A stretch of 35,301 nucleotides of DNA, taken from NCBI GenBank assembly GCA_019359175.1, contig JAHHHU010000034.1:1-35301 (forward strand), in the 5' to 3' direction. Below, piece by piece: positions 15,805 to 22,995 of the stretch. Position numbers and translations under genes: made by a program. Under the pieces are notes generated by a model. It saw only the letters and a list, made by a program, of their open reading frames with translations, was not told the origin of the DNA and did not search any database. The stretch's first letter is position 1, and every line of letters begins with the position of its first letter. Source of the stretch: Phormidium tanganyikae FI6-MK23 (GTDB taxonomy: Bacteria > Cyanobacteriota > Cyanobacteriia > Leptolyngbyales > Leptolyngbyaceae).

Positions 15805-17277
15805 TTAGCCACCGATTCCCAAACGTCCGGCGAGGCTTGGAGTCAGCGGTAGAAGAATTGTCACCATGAGAAATAAAACCACCAAACCGATCGCAGCACG
15901 AGCATCATCCGGTTCAGTCAGTTCGTTCAAGCTCGGACGTTCGGGATTTCGTTGCAGCACGACAATCACGATCGCCCAGTAGAGCGCCAGCGGATTCACA
16001 AACGAAGCCAGACCGAGAATGACGATCGTGGCGACCGTTGCTCGACTTGCGATTTTGCGTCCATAGATCGCCTGTACGATTCGACCCCCATCAAGCTGTC
16101 CCGCAGGCATCACATTGATCGCAGTCACCACCAAACCGATCCAACCCAAAACCACAAGCGGACTCACTTCCACAATCGATCGCTGAATCTGCGTTCCCAT
16201 CACCACTCGTGCCAAGGTTCCGACCAGAATCGAACCTTCAAAGAATTGGGTCGGAACCTTGAAGCCGCTGCCTTCGTGTGAAAGCAGCAAACCTGTGATC
16301 AACATTCCAAACGACACCAATCCCCCTGCGATCGGGCCTGCTACCGCGATATCAAACAAAGCCGTTCGATTCGAGAGCAGCGAAGCAAATCGCGTAATCG
16401 CGCCGAACGACCCAATCTGCCAAGTCGGAATAAAAAATGGCAAATTCAATCGAACTTGATAGCGCTTCGCCACGATCCAGTGTCCCAATTCATGCGTCAG
16501 CAAAACACTAAGAATTCCTAAACTAAACGGCAACACTTCTGCATATCGCTCCGGCGAACCGTAGAAATCGAATCCGAGTAAAATGCCTCCTGTTTCCAAA
16601 CTTGCAGCGATCGTCGCGACAAACAGCACGATCGATAACAAAGTTTGCGTGACGTTCAGCGGCTTCGGATCGTTTTTGCTCGGCAGAATGATGACAACAG
16701 GCTTTTCGTCTTGGTTTTCGATCAAAAACAGCCGATAGCGATCGCCTAACTGTGCGGTTAAACTCTCGGTCAATTTCGCCAAGGTCAGTTCCGGGTCTCC
16801 GCGCAAATTGCCCCGAAAAACGGCTCCATCTTGATAAGGAATCGTTTCCGTAAGGAAAAACGTATCAACGCCAAAAATGCCTTTAATCGTTTGCAGATCC
16901 TCACCGGGAATTGAAACAGAATCAGGCTGTGGAATCGCGCTAGACGGAGCCTGCAAGGTCTCAGCAGGACTTTCGGAAAGCGCAGACTCGATCGCGACTT
17001 TTGCCGCTGCCCGTTTTGCCAAAAAATCCTGTCCTTCGGCTCGAAGCTGTCGTCCGATCCAGATATAAAACCCAGTCGAAATCACAAACAGCAGCAGCAT
17101 CCCTGCCAAATTGAGGTAAATTCCTGCGGCAAATAAGCCAAAGAACAACAGCCACGGAGCCATCAGCACCACCGACTGTAACCAAGCCAGAATGCCAAGT
17201 TTGCCGTAGGGACGAGCGCGATTAAAGCCCCATCCCAAAATTCCTAAAGCGACAAAAATTGTGAGCGCAGTAAACAT
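15805..17277 (-). CDS. Site-2 protease, M50 family, EGY-like (490 aa)
   Basis: Integral-membrane zinc protease. The zinc-binding motif HELGH is at 262-266 and the third ligand region is NVMPAGQLDGGRI (~388-400, D396). Two N-terminal helices, a cytoplasmic linker (~80-130) and a soluble domain (GIFGVDTFFLTETIPYQDG..., ~134-205) precede the protease core. That soluble domain is the pattern of cyanobacterial and chloroplast EGY proteins. ATG 17277 is chosen over an in-frame TTG 18 codons upstream because the hydrophobic start MFTALTIFVALGILGW fits the family. Such proteases cut membrane proteins, including anti-sigma factors in some bacteria; the substrate here is unknown. Confidence 0.92.
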   Translation of the reverse strand: MFTALTIFVALGILGWGFNRARPYGKLGILAWLQSVVLMAPWLLFFGLFAAGIYLNLAGMLLLFVISTGFYIWIGRQLRAEGQDFLAKRAAAKVAIESALSESPAETLQAPSSAIPQPDSVSIPGEDLQTIKGIFGVDTFFLTETIPYQDGAVFRGNLRGDPELTLAKLTESLTAQLGDRYRLFLIENQDEKPVVIILPSKNDPKPLNVTQTLLSIVLFVATIAASLETGGILLGFDFYGSPERYAEVLPFSLGILSVLLTHELGHWIVAKRYQVRLNLPFFIPTWQIGSFGAITRFASLLSNRTALFDIAVAGPIAGGLVSFGMLITGLLLSHEGSGFKVPTQFFEGSILVGTLARVVMGTQIQRSIVEVSPLVVLGWIGLVVTAINVMPAGQLDGGRIVQAIYGRKIASRATVATIVILGLASFVNPLALYWAIVIVVLQRNPERPSLNELTEPDDARAAIGLVVLFLMVTILLPLTPSLAGRLGIGG

Positions 17278-17681
17278 CTCAACCCCCAAGCGATCGTGCC
17301 AAAAATTTGCACAATCCGGAACGCGGTACAAGATCTACTCTATTAGATCTGGCTACATCAGGGGTTTGCAGATTTTCGATTCTCAGAACTAGAACCGCTA
17401 CTCCACTCATTTCGTACTCGTTTTAATTAAAGAGAACAAAAATGAAAAATCGTGTCGGATGCCGTAACAATCCGCCTGAGCTTGAAAAATCGCGGTAAAA
17501 CCTAGAGATAGTCTTGAGTTTGTCTAGGATGTGATCGAACGCAAGGTGTAGCCTACTCACATTCTCCTACAGGGTGAGTTTACGGCGAGATCGCCAAACT
17601 AACTTGTGTTTGAATTCTGATTGGTGTTCTATCCGGAGACTAGCAAGCCCTATTAAACTCACCAATACCACTTAATTTCTT
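17278..17681. other. Divergent intergenic region, 404 bp, with a possible structured leader
   Basis: No gene is seen. The region must hold promoters for the protease (minus) and the NYN gene (plus). On the plus strand, 17556-17602 holds two small hairpins: ACTCAC/GTGAGT around a 12-nt loop, and GGCGA/TCGCC around 2 nt. This is suggestive of a folded 5' leader for the NYN gene, but no T-tract or known riboswitch signature was recognised. Confidence 0.4.
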
Positions 17682-18326
17682 ATGCAATTTCTACCCCGTC
17701 CACAACGGCGGGCATCTTCAATCATTGATGAAGATGTTTACGCCAACCGCGATCGACATTCCCTCGCCTCAGATCGCTCCTCTGATCCGTCTGATTTGCT
17801 GCGAGAATCAACTAGCGATCGAGTTGGAATTTTCATTGATGGCTCAAACTTGTTCTATGCGGCAATGCAGCTTGGACTAGAGATTGACTACTCGAAACTA
17901 TTAGGTTATTTAGCACGTGGTCGGCGGCTCCTGCGGGCATATTTCTACACGGGCGTTGATCCGCAAAACGAGAAGCAGCAAGGATTTCTTCTTTGGATGC
18001 GTCGTCATGGATATCGAGTGGTGACAAAAGACTTGATTCACAACGCGGATGGCTCGAAGCACGCCAACTTAGATGTAGAAATTGCAGTCGATATGCTGGA
18101 ACTTGCACAGTACTGCAACACAATGGTTCTACTCAGTGGTGATGGTGATCTGACTTATGCGGTCAATACGGTCGCTTATCGCGGGGTGCAAGTCGAAGTA
18201 GTCAGTTTACAGTCTATGACGAGCGATAGTTTGGTGAACATTGCCGATCGCTATGTTGATCTCGCAAGGATCAAGGAACTCATTCAGCGCGATGATAGCG
18301 AGAGCCGCGCTCATGCCGTTTCTTGA
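17682..18326 (+). CDS. NYN-domain (LabA/DUF88-type) protein (214 aa)
   Basis: The NYN fold is a PIN-related putative RNase. The acidic active-site set is clear: VGIFIDGSNLFY (D53), HANLDVEIAVDM (D131, D137) and LLSGDGDLTYAV (D154, D156). The first ~45 residues are a disordered extension rich in Ser, Arg and Asp. The LabA family is common in cyanobacteria; LabA in Synechococcus feeds clock output to gene expression, but that role cannot be assumed here. The downstream 130 bp end in a strong terminator, and the upstream leader of more than 200 bp may be structured, so the gene seems monocistronic. Confidence 0.9.
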   Translation: MQFLPRPQRRASSIIDEDVYANRDRHSLASDRSSDPSDLLRESTSDRVGIFIDGSNLFYAAMQLGLEIDYSKLLGYLARGRRLLRAYFYTGVDPQNEKQQGFLLWMRRHGYRVVTKDLIHNADGSKHANLDVEIAVDMLELAQYCNTMVLLSGDGDLTYAVNTVAYRGVQVEVVSLQSMTSDSLVNIADRYVDLARIKELIQRDDSESRAHAVS

Positions 18327-18334
18327 AACAGAAA

Positions 18335-18355
18335 AGGGTGTCACAGTGCAACACC
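18335..18355 (+). repeat. Small hairpin after the NYN gene
   Basis: GGGTGT (18335-18340) pairs with ACACCC (18350-18355) across a 9-nt loop just after the stop codon. There is no T-tract, so it is more likely an mRNA 3' stabiliser or a weak Rho-type end than an intrinsic terminator. Confidence 0.4.
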
Positions 18356-18460
18356 CCCGATTACTGACCCATATTGTTCTTTTACACTGTATGGAAAGCG
18401 AGAGAGCGGCGCATTAGTCCAAAGGGAGATTAAGCGCATCGTTTTTCTAAGTATTGTAAA

Positions 18461-18496
18461 GAGGAGTTTCTGAGCGATCGGAAACTCCTCTTTTTT
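18461..18496 (+). terminator. Strong intrinsic terminator
   Basis: GAGGAGTTTC (18461-18470) and GAAACTCCTC (18481-18490) form a perfect 10-bp stem around a 10-nt loop and are followed by TTTTTT. It separates the NYN gene from the esterase gene at 18540. Confidence 0.93.
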
Positions 18497-18539
18497 CAAA
18501 GTCTGTCTCTAGAGATTGACCCGTGTTTCGTGAGTAGAA

Positions 18540-19418
18540 ATGAAGCGAATCTTTCGACTTCCAAAAAGAACAATATTTTTCATTGCTGCATTAGTGATTG
18601 CAGCGATCGCAATTATGATTTCTCCTCAGTTACGACAGTCACAGCAAACGATTCAACCGATTAATCAACTTTATGTGTTTGGGGATAGTCTTTCTGATGT
18701 CGGAAATGTGTTTCGTGCAACGGGTGGACAAGTTCCAGCACCTCCTTATTTTGAAGGACGGTACTCGAATGGAAAGGTTTGGGTGGAAGAACTTGCCGCA
18801 AAATTGAATCTACCGATCGATCGCGTTCAAAATTTTGCTTGGGGTGGCGCAACGACCGGAAGAAATGGACTGAATCGCGTTCCGGGCGTTCTGGCCCAAG
18901 TTGAAACCTTCATTCAAAATCAACCAAAAATCAATCCGCAAGCCCTTTTTGTGATTTGGGCAGGTGCAAACGATTACCTATTCAGCACCGAAACGCCAGC
19001 GACCTCGATCGAGAATCTCAATCGGTCGCTTCAATCTCTCCTACAATCAGGTGCGAAACGGCTTCTAGTGGCAAACTTGCCCGATTTAGGAAAGTTGCCT
19101 TCAACCCGCACCACTGAGGTCTCGCAGAAATTAACCAACATCGCGCTTGCTTACAATCAATCCTTAAAAACAACCCTCGATCAATTGCAAAAACCCGATG
19201 TAGCGATCGCAGAACTCGATATATTTGACATCTACCAAACTGCAATTAACAATTCCCAACAGTTCGGCTTTACAAATGTGACTACCGCTTGTCTTAGCTC
19301 ATCTGCAAACTGCGATCGCTTTCTATTTTGGGACGGAATCCATCCCACTACAGCCGCTCACAAAATCTTGGGTGATTTCGCATTCGAGCAAATCAAAACT
19401 GCGATGGGATCACGTTAA
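18540..19418 (+). CDS. GDSL/SGNH-family esterase or lipase, membrane-anchored or secreted (292 aa)
   Basis: The SGNH blocks are all present: block I YVFGDSLSDVGN (nucleophile Ser50), block II with GG in FAWGGATTG, block III WAGANDYL, and block V FWDGIHPTTAAH with the catalytic Asp/His pair. A single N-terminal hydrophobic helix (TIFFIAALVIAAIAIMI, ~11-27) after KRIFRLPKR acts as a signal peptide or anchor, placing the enzyme in the periplasm or outside. Members hydrolyse acyl esters; the substrate is unknown. The length is typical of the autotransporter-free cyanobacterial type. Its end overlaps the convergent TPR gene by 4 bp. Confidence 0.9.
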   Translation: MKRIFRLPKRTIFFIAALVIAAIAIMISPQLRQSQQTIQPINQLYVFGDSLSDVGNVFRATGGQVPAPPYFEGRYSNGKVWVEELAAKLNLPIDRVQNFAWGGATTGRNGLNRVPGVLAQVETFIQNQPKINPQALFVIWAGANDYLFSTETPATSIENLNRSLQSLLQSGAKRLLVANLPDLGKLPSTRTTEVSQKLTNIALAYNQSLKTTLDQLQKPDVAIAELDIFDIYQTAINNSQQFGFTNVTTACLSSSANCDRFLFWDGIHPTTAAHKILGDFAFEQIKTAMGSR

Positions 19419-20470
19419 GCATGATTGGACTGTGGGCTGTACTCGCTTGCTTTGCCATACTCTCCCAACATCGAAAATGCTGCCTTAAGATTGCTGAGAA
19501 CATACAGTTCCAGTCGCTCATCTTGATGTTGCCGCGCGAGCTGCAATCGGTCTTGGTAACACTCGATCGCAGCTTGCGTTTGCCCGATTGCTTCGTATGC
19601 CACACACAAACTCCCCAAAGATTGTTCCTGGGTTCGATCATCTTGCAGCGCTCTAGCAATTTCTAACCGTCTGCGATTGTAAACGATCGAGTTTTCATGT
19701 TCTCCCATCACATTGCAAGCATTTCCTAAGTTTCTCAAAACCTGCATTTCGAGCCGCTGATCACCCAACTTACGCGCCAAGGCTAAACGCTGCTCATAGT
19801 ATGCGATCGCTTGCTCAACATCTCCCAGCGCATAGTAAGCATTGCCTAGATTCTTCAAAATCTGACCTGTCGCAACATAGTCTTGCAACTCTTGTGCAAT
19901 CTCAAGTGCTTGCCGCTCACATTGAATTGCTGCTTGTGGATCATTTGCAGCTTTGTATGCCAATCCTAGATTGTTTAATGCTGCCATTTCGCTGCGCTGA
20001 TCCCGAAGTCCCTGCGCCAGCGTTAAACTTTGCCGCTGACAATCGATCGCTTTTTCATGATCCGCGAGATGTCGATAAGCGTTGCCCAATGTGCCGAGAA
20101 TTTTGACGCTGCTGAGATATTGCCGAATCCGCTGCGCCAACACTAAACTGCGCTGCAAATAGTCGACCGCTTTCGCGTATTCGCCCATTGTGTAACAGAT
20201 CAGCCCCAACCCTTCCAGAGCTTGCTTTGTTCCTTGCTGATCTCCCATCTCCCAATACAGAAGATGCGCTTTCTGCAATACCACGATCGCAGCTTGCCAT
20301 TCGCCTCGTTTGTTGAGTTCCATTCCTTGTTGCAAAAGCCGATTCGCTTCGGTGAAGTCGGGATTAGGCGAATCGTTTGTAACGATCGATTCCTCGATCG
20401 GAATCATTGTATCGCGCTCCGTGGATTTCAGTTCTAGCTGATCTGGCTTGAGATTTGCATCTAGGTTCAT
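19415..20470 (-). CDS. Tetratricopeptide repeat protein (351 aa)
   Basis: After about 50 residues of low-complexity start, the protein is built of roughly seven TPR units of ~40 aa, with the recurring pattern LxxLGxAYxxxGxxxxAIxxxxxxLxLAxxLxDxRxExxxL (for example LGLICYTMGEYAKAVDYLQ, LGNAYRHLADHEKAIDCQ, LGNAYYALGDVEQAIAYYE). This 40-residue spacing is of the Kinesin-light-chain/LGN type. It has no signal peptide, no enzymatic domain and no CHAT partner, so it is probably a cytoplasmic scaffold. An internal ATG (MIPIEES) is an alternative start. Confidence 0.85.
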   Translation of the reverse strand: MNLDANLKPDQLELKSTERDTMIPIEESIVTNDSPNPDFTEANRLLQQGMELNKRGEWQAAIVVLQKAHLLYWEMGDQQGTKQALEGLGLICYTMGEYAKAVDYLQRSLVLAQRIRQYLSSVKILGTLGNAYRHLADHEKAIDCQRQSLTLAQGLRDQRSEMAALNNLGLAYKAANDPQAAIQCERQALEIAQELQDYVATGQILKNLGNAYYALGDVEQAIAYYEQRLALARKLGDQRLEMQVLRNLGNACNVMGEHENSIVYNRRRLEIARALQDDRTQEQSLGSLCVAYEAIGQTQAAIECYQDRLQLARQHQDERLELYVLSNLKAAFSMLGEYGKASEYSPQSNHA

Positions 20471-20581
20471 AGCACCCCCACGGTTCTAAGATAGAGTTTC
20501 AGAAATTTCACTCTAGAGCCTAACCTGTTAAACCAATGGGGGCGTTCCGTGAAACTGCCCGTTTTCGCTCCCTCACCCAAA

Positions 20582-21478
20582 TTAGTGAGAACGAATTCGA
20601 TCGAGCCACTGAATCATCAATTCGTTTACGACCTCCGGGCGCTCATCATGCGGACAGTGACCTGTATTTGGAATCGAGGTAAATTCAACAGCCTGAGTTT
20701 CGACCAGCGATTGATAAATCTGCGAACCCGCGATCGGTGTCCACGGATCAGCCTCTCCCCAAATTACCAACAGTGGAACCTGAATTTTTGGTAATAATTC
20801 AGTCGGTTTTGGCCCAGGAGGAGCCATCAGTACCGAGGCGAAAACTTGCTGTGCGCCTGGATGACAAGACGGCTCATGCAGCAGATCGATGAGTTCATCG
20901 GTAATCGCTTCCGAATCGCGATACACCTGTTTCAAACTGTTGCGAATCCGGTGTTTCTGCCGCACTTGATTAAACATCCATCCACCCAACTGTTTTGATC
21001 CAACCAGTTTGGCAAACGTGCCCATCACAAAGCGCAGCGGCGGATTCAATTCTTCTGGACGATGATTCAACCCTCCCGCTGGATTGAGCAGCACTCCCCC
21101 CGCTGCAATTTCAGGATGTTCCGCTAGCACCATCAAGCAGAGCAACCCCCCGATCGAGTTCCCCGCGAAAACGGTTGGACGCTGAATGTTCGCTGCCCAG
21201 AAATCCCGCAGCAATTCAACCCAAAGCTCGACCGTGTAATCCAATGCAGGTTTTGCAGAGCCACCGAATCCTAAAAGGTCGATCGCAAAAACTTGATATC
21301 CTGCTTGCGCGAGAACCGGGATGTTTTTTCTCCAATGCCCGATCGAGGCTCCAAATCCATGCACCAGCACCAACGGCTGACCCGTGCCCATTACAGTGTA
21401 TCGAATCGAATGTCCTTGCCAATCCCAAGTCAGCTTTTCTAGCGTTGGGAGCGATTGTGTTTGCTCGGTAGTCGCCAT
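20582..21478 (-). CDS. Alpha/beta-fold hydrolase (298 aa)
   Basis: Soluble serine hydrolase. The oxyanion segment LVLVHGFGASIGHW (~36-49), nucleophile elbow GNSIGG (Ser108), acid WGEADPWTP (~250) and His in NTGHCPHDE (~275) make a complete triad. The middle region (VLLNPAGGLNHRPEELN..., then a lid with LGGWMFNQVRQKHRIRNSLKQVY) is like the cyanobacterial relatives of chlorophyll dephytylase and pheophytinase, so hydrolysis of a phytyl or other lipid ester is a reasonable guess but not proven. It is transcribed away from the TPR gene's promoter side, with about 110 bp free before 20470. Confidence 0.87.
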   Translation of the reverse strand: MATTEQTQSLPTLEKLTWDWQGHSIRYTVMGTGQPLVLVHGFGASIGHWRKNIPVLAQAGYQVFAIDLLGFGGSAKPALDYTVELWVELLRDFWAANIQRPTVFAGNSIGGLLCLMVLAEHPEIAAGGVLLNPAGGLNHRPEELNPPLRFVMGTFAKLVGSKQLGGWMFNQVRQKHRIRNSLKQVYRDSEAITDELIDLLHEPSCHPGAQQVFASVLMAPPGPKPTELLPKIQVPLLVIWGEADPWTPIAGSQIYQSLVETQAVEFTSIPNTGHCPHDERPEVVNELMIQWLDRIRSH

Positions 21479-21564
21479 TTTTGTAAAGATTTCTTAATTC
21501 ACTCTCATCATAATATGAGTGACCAAAAGAATTCTAGAGCGCGATCGTTCGGATATTGCGATTC

Positions 21565-22059
21565 CTATTTCTTTTTCGCTTCGGGTTCGGACGATTGCAA
21601 AGCGCGATCAAGAACGGCACGGGCATCTTCAGCCTGCGATCGCGCGTCCCGATATCTCAAATTCGTCTGTGCGTAATTCTTTAGCACTTTGAAACCTTCT
21701 TTCAGTCCGTTGATTTCCTCTTCGGTCACAGGCTCATCGGTGAACAAAACATCAATTTGCTTGCGAACTTGGAGGGCTTCCGATCGCGATTCCTGTGCTT
21801 TTAGTTTTAGCGTTGCAAGACTACTGAGTGTCTGAACGGCTTGATTGATCGCATCTTCATCGCTTGCAGGTTGAGTGCCTGGATCTTTGATCTCGATGAA
21901 ATTTTGCGGGCCAAAACCATCGGCTAAGTCGGTTGGCAGTTTGCCCTCATCCATCAATTCCATGAGTTGATCCATCGCCTTATCGCGTGCTTTAGGCGAG
22001 TCTTTACCGGAAACTGTGAGAATGATTTCGGGGCTTTGAGCAAGGGTGTACTGAACCAT
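21565..22059 (-). CDS. Conserved hypothetical protein (164 aa)
   Basis: Acidic, soluble and helical, with a central coiled-coil-like segment (~75-160). The N-terminus VQYTLAQSPEIILTVSGKDSPKARDKAMDQLMELMDEGKLP looks like a small globular domain. I recognise it as the type of conserved cyanobacterial hypothetical often found near photosynthesis genes, but no function can be named. It is the last host gene before the tRNA-Gly insertion site. Confidence 0.7.
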   Translation of the reverse strand: MVQYTLAQSPEIILTVSGKDSPKARDKAMDQLMELMDEGKLPTDLADGFGPQNFIEIKDPGTQPASDEDAINQAVQTLSSLATLKLKAQESRSEALQVRKQIDVLFTDEPVTEEEINGLKEGFKVLKNYAQTNLRYRDARSQAEDARAVLDRALQSSEPEAKKK

Positions 22060-22173
22060 TGAATATAGCGCTGACCAACAATAAGAATATGTATACTAAT
22101 CTTATCTCTGATGATGCGAATTCGACGGGAGCTATTTAATCGATCGGTTTTCTGAGTTTTTTATCAACTGGTC

Positions 22174-22205
22174 TTGACAACTCCATAACCCTCTGCAATA
22201 CTAAT
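22174..22205 (+). promoter_or_regulatory. Sigma70-type promoter of the left tRNA-Gly
   Basis: TTGACA (22174-22179) is a consensus -35 box. An AT-rich -10 (AATACT at 17-bp spacing, or TACTAA at 19 bp) follows, 13-15 bp before the tRNA at 22218. The right tRNA copy lacks a comparable box in its upstream flank, so this side carries the native promoter. Confidence 0.7.
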
Positions 22206-22213
22206 AAAGTGCT

Positions 22214-22301
22214 AAATGCGGGTATAGCTCAGTGGTAGAGCGTCACCTTGCCAAGGTGAATGTCGCGCGTTCGAATCGCGTTACCCGCTTTCTAACAGAA
22301 G
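22214..22301 (+). repeat. Left attachment repeat (attL), 88 bp
   Basis: The bases from AAAT before the tRNA through TTTCTAACAGAAG after it are identical to 32436-32523; flanks diverge on both sides. The repeat includes the whole tRNA-Gly gene. Confidence 0.93.
22218..22289 (+). tRNA. tRNA-Gly(GCC), left copy
   Basis: 72 nt with a full cloverleaf: acceptor GCGGGTA/TACCCGC plus discriminator T, D stem GCTC/GAGC, anticodon stem TCACC/GGTGA with loop TTGCCAA (anticodon GCC at 22250-22252), and T arm GCGCG-TTCGAAT-CGCGT. No CCA is encoded. The upstream promoter suggests this copy is the expressed one. Its 3' part is shared with the integrated element. Confidence 0.96.
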
Positions 22302-22329
22302 AATCAACTCGCTTATGGGGACAGCAATC

Positions 22330-22348
22330 GTCCTAAAAGTGTCCTAAA
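22330..22348 (+). promoter_or_regulatory. Paired GTCCTAAA sites, left end (putative integrase arm sites)
   Basis: Two direct octamers GTCCTAAA at 22330-22337 and 22341-22348, spaced 3 bp (11-bp period), 29 bp inside the left repeat. The same pair with the same spacing lies at the other end of the element next to the integrase start, as expected for arm-type binding sites of a tyrosine integrase. Confidence 0.65.
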
Positions 22349-22584
22349 GCTATACGCCTATATCCTAGCTTAGGTGATTCTCTAGCGAGAAGTTTTTTAC
22401 GGCAATTTTAACTACTTGTAAAAAGTATTTCCTGCAAGATTCTTAGCAATTGGCTTGAAGTGCAAACTTTTCGTTACTTTGCATCTGGTTGCTAAAGATG
22501 TTCAAGATGTAATTGCTCCCTGAAGATATTTTCCTGTCGCTCTCTACAAATAGTCTGATCACTAACAGTTCTAATTCAAACTAG

Positions 22585-22773
22585 TTCTGTTCTAAACGAC
22601 TCAAGCACTATGCTGCTTTTCTCCCCTATATCGAAGGTCGTTCTACCAAGGCGATAAGACAATCTCATCAGTCTCACTTTGATCTCACTCCCTTTCAGGT
22701 TGAATGCGTCTACACTTCAACAGGTCAGTACTCGAAGCAGAGTGCGTTAGAAAACAGGGTTTACAGAACTTGA
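22585..22773 (+). pseudogene. Open frame without a start codon, gene remnant
   Basis: 62 codons between stops with a coding-like composition (YAAFLPYIEGRSTKAIRQSH ... FDLTPFQVECVYTSTGQ) but no ATG, GTG or TTG. It probably represents a fragment of an inactivated gene; the family is not recognised. Confidence 0.3.
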
Positions 22774-22805
22774 ATGCAGTAAGGCTGAGATGTACTACGG
22801 AAGCC

Positions 22806-22979
22806 CTATTCCCCTTGCTGTAATTTCCGCTTCATTTCTAAATACTGCTGAAACTTGGGATCGGAAACGCATCGATCGATAAACTGCTCCAGTTCATCCT
22901 TCATCGTGCTATCGATAAACTGACAATATTCCCGAAACAGATCCCGCTTGCCAGAAGGCAAATAAAAGCCTAGATATTC
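22806..22979 (-). pseudogene. C-terminal remnant of an unidentified gene
   Basis: The minus frame reads EYLGFYLPSGKRDLFREYCQ ... ELEQFIDRCVSDPKFQQYLE...QQGE and stops at 22806. An upstream stop at 22980-22982 leaves no proper start; the first ATG (22904) would give only 32 aa. The charged helical character and codon pattern look genuine, so this is likely the tail of a truncated gene rather than noise. Confidence 0.4.
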
Positions 22980-22988
22980 TTATCTAGG
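22969..22988 (-). terminator. Probable terminator of the GHKL-nuclease gene
   Basis: CCTAGATA and TATCTAGG form an 8-bp stem with a 4-nt loop, 7 bp after the stop codon. On the minus strand it is followed by CTTTTATTT. Confidence 0.65.
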
Positions 22989-22995
22989 TCGCTTC

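Larger units (their letters stand above)
22302..22995. other. Gene-poor left end of the element with decayed reading frames
   Basis: After the integrase-type sites (22330-22348) no intact gene is present. The plus frame 22585-22773 is open for 62 codons (YAAFLPYIEGRSTKAIRQ...) without any start codon, and the minus frame 22806-22979 is a separate remnant. Both look like old coding sequence cut by rearrangement. The rest is AT-rich with no recognised signal. Confidence 0.5.

Noticed and set aside
600-22000. Frequent GCGATCGC octamers as possible operators or repeats
   Set aside because: This is the HIP1 octamer that is over-represented throughout many cyanobacterial genomes; it is not a local signal.
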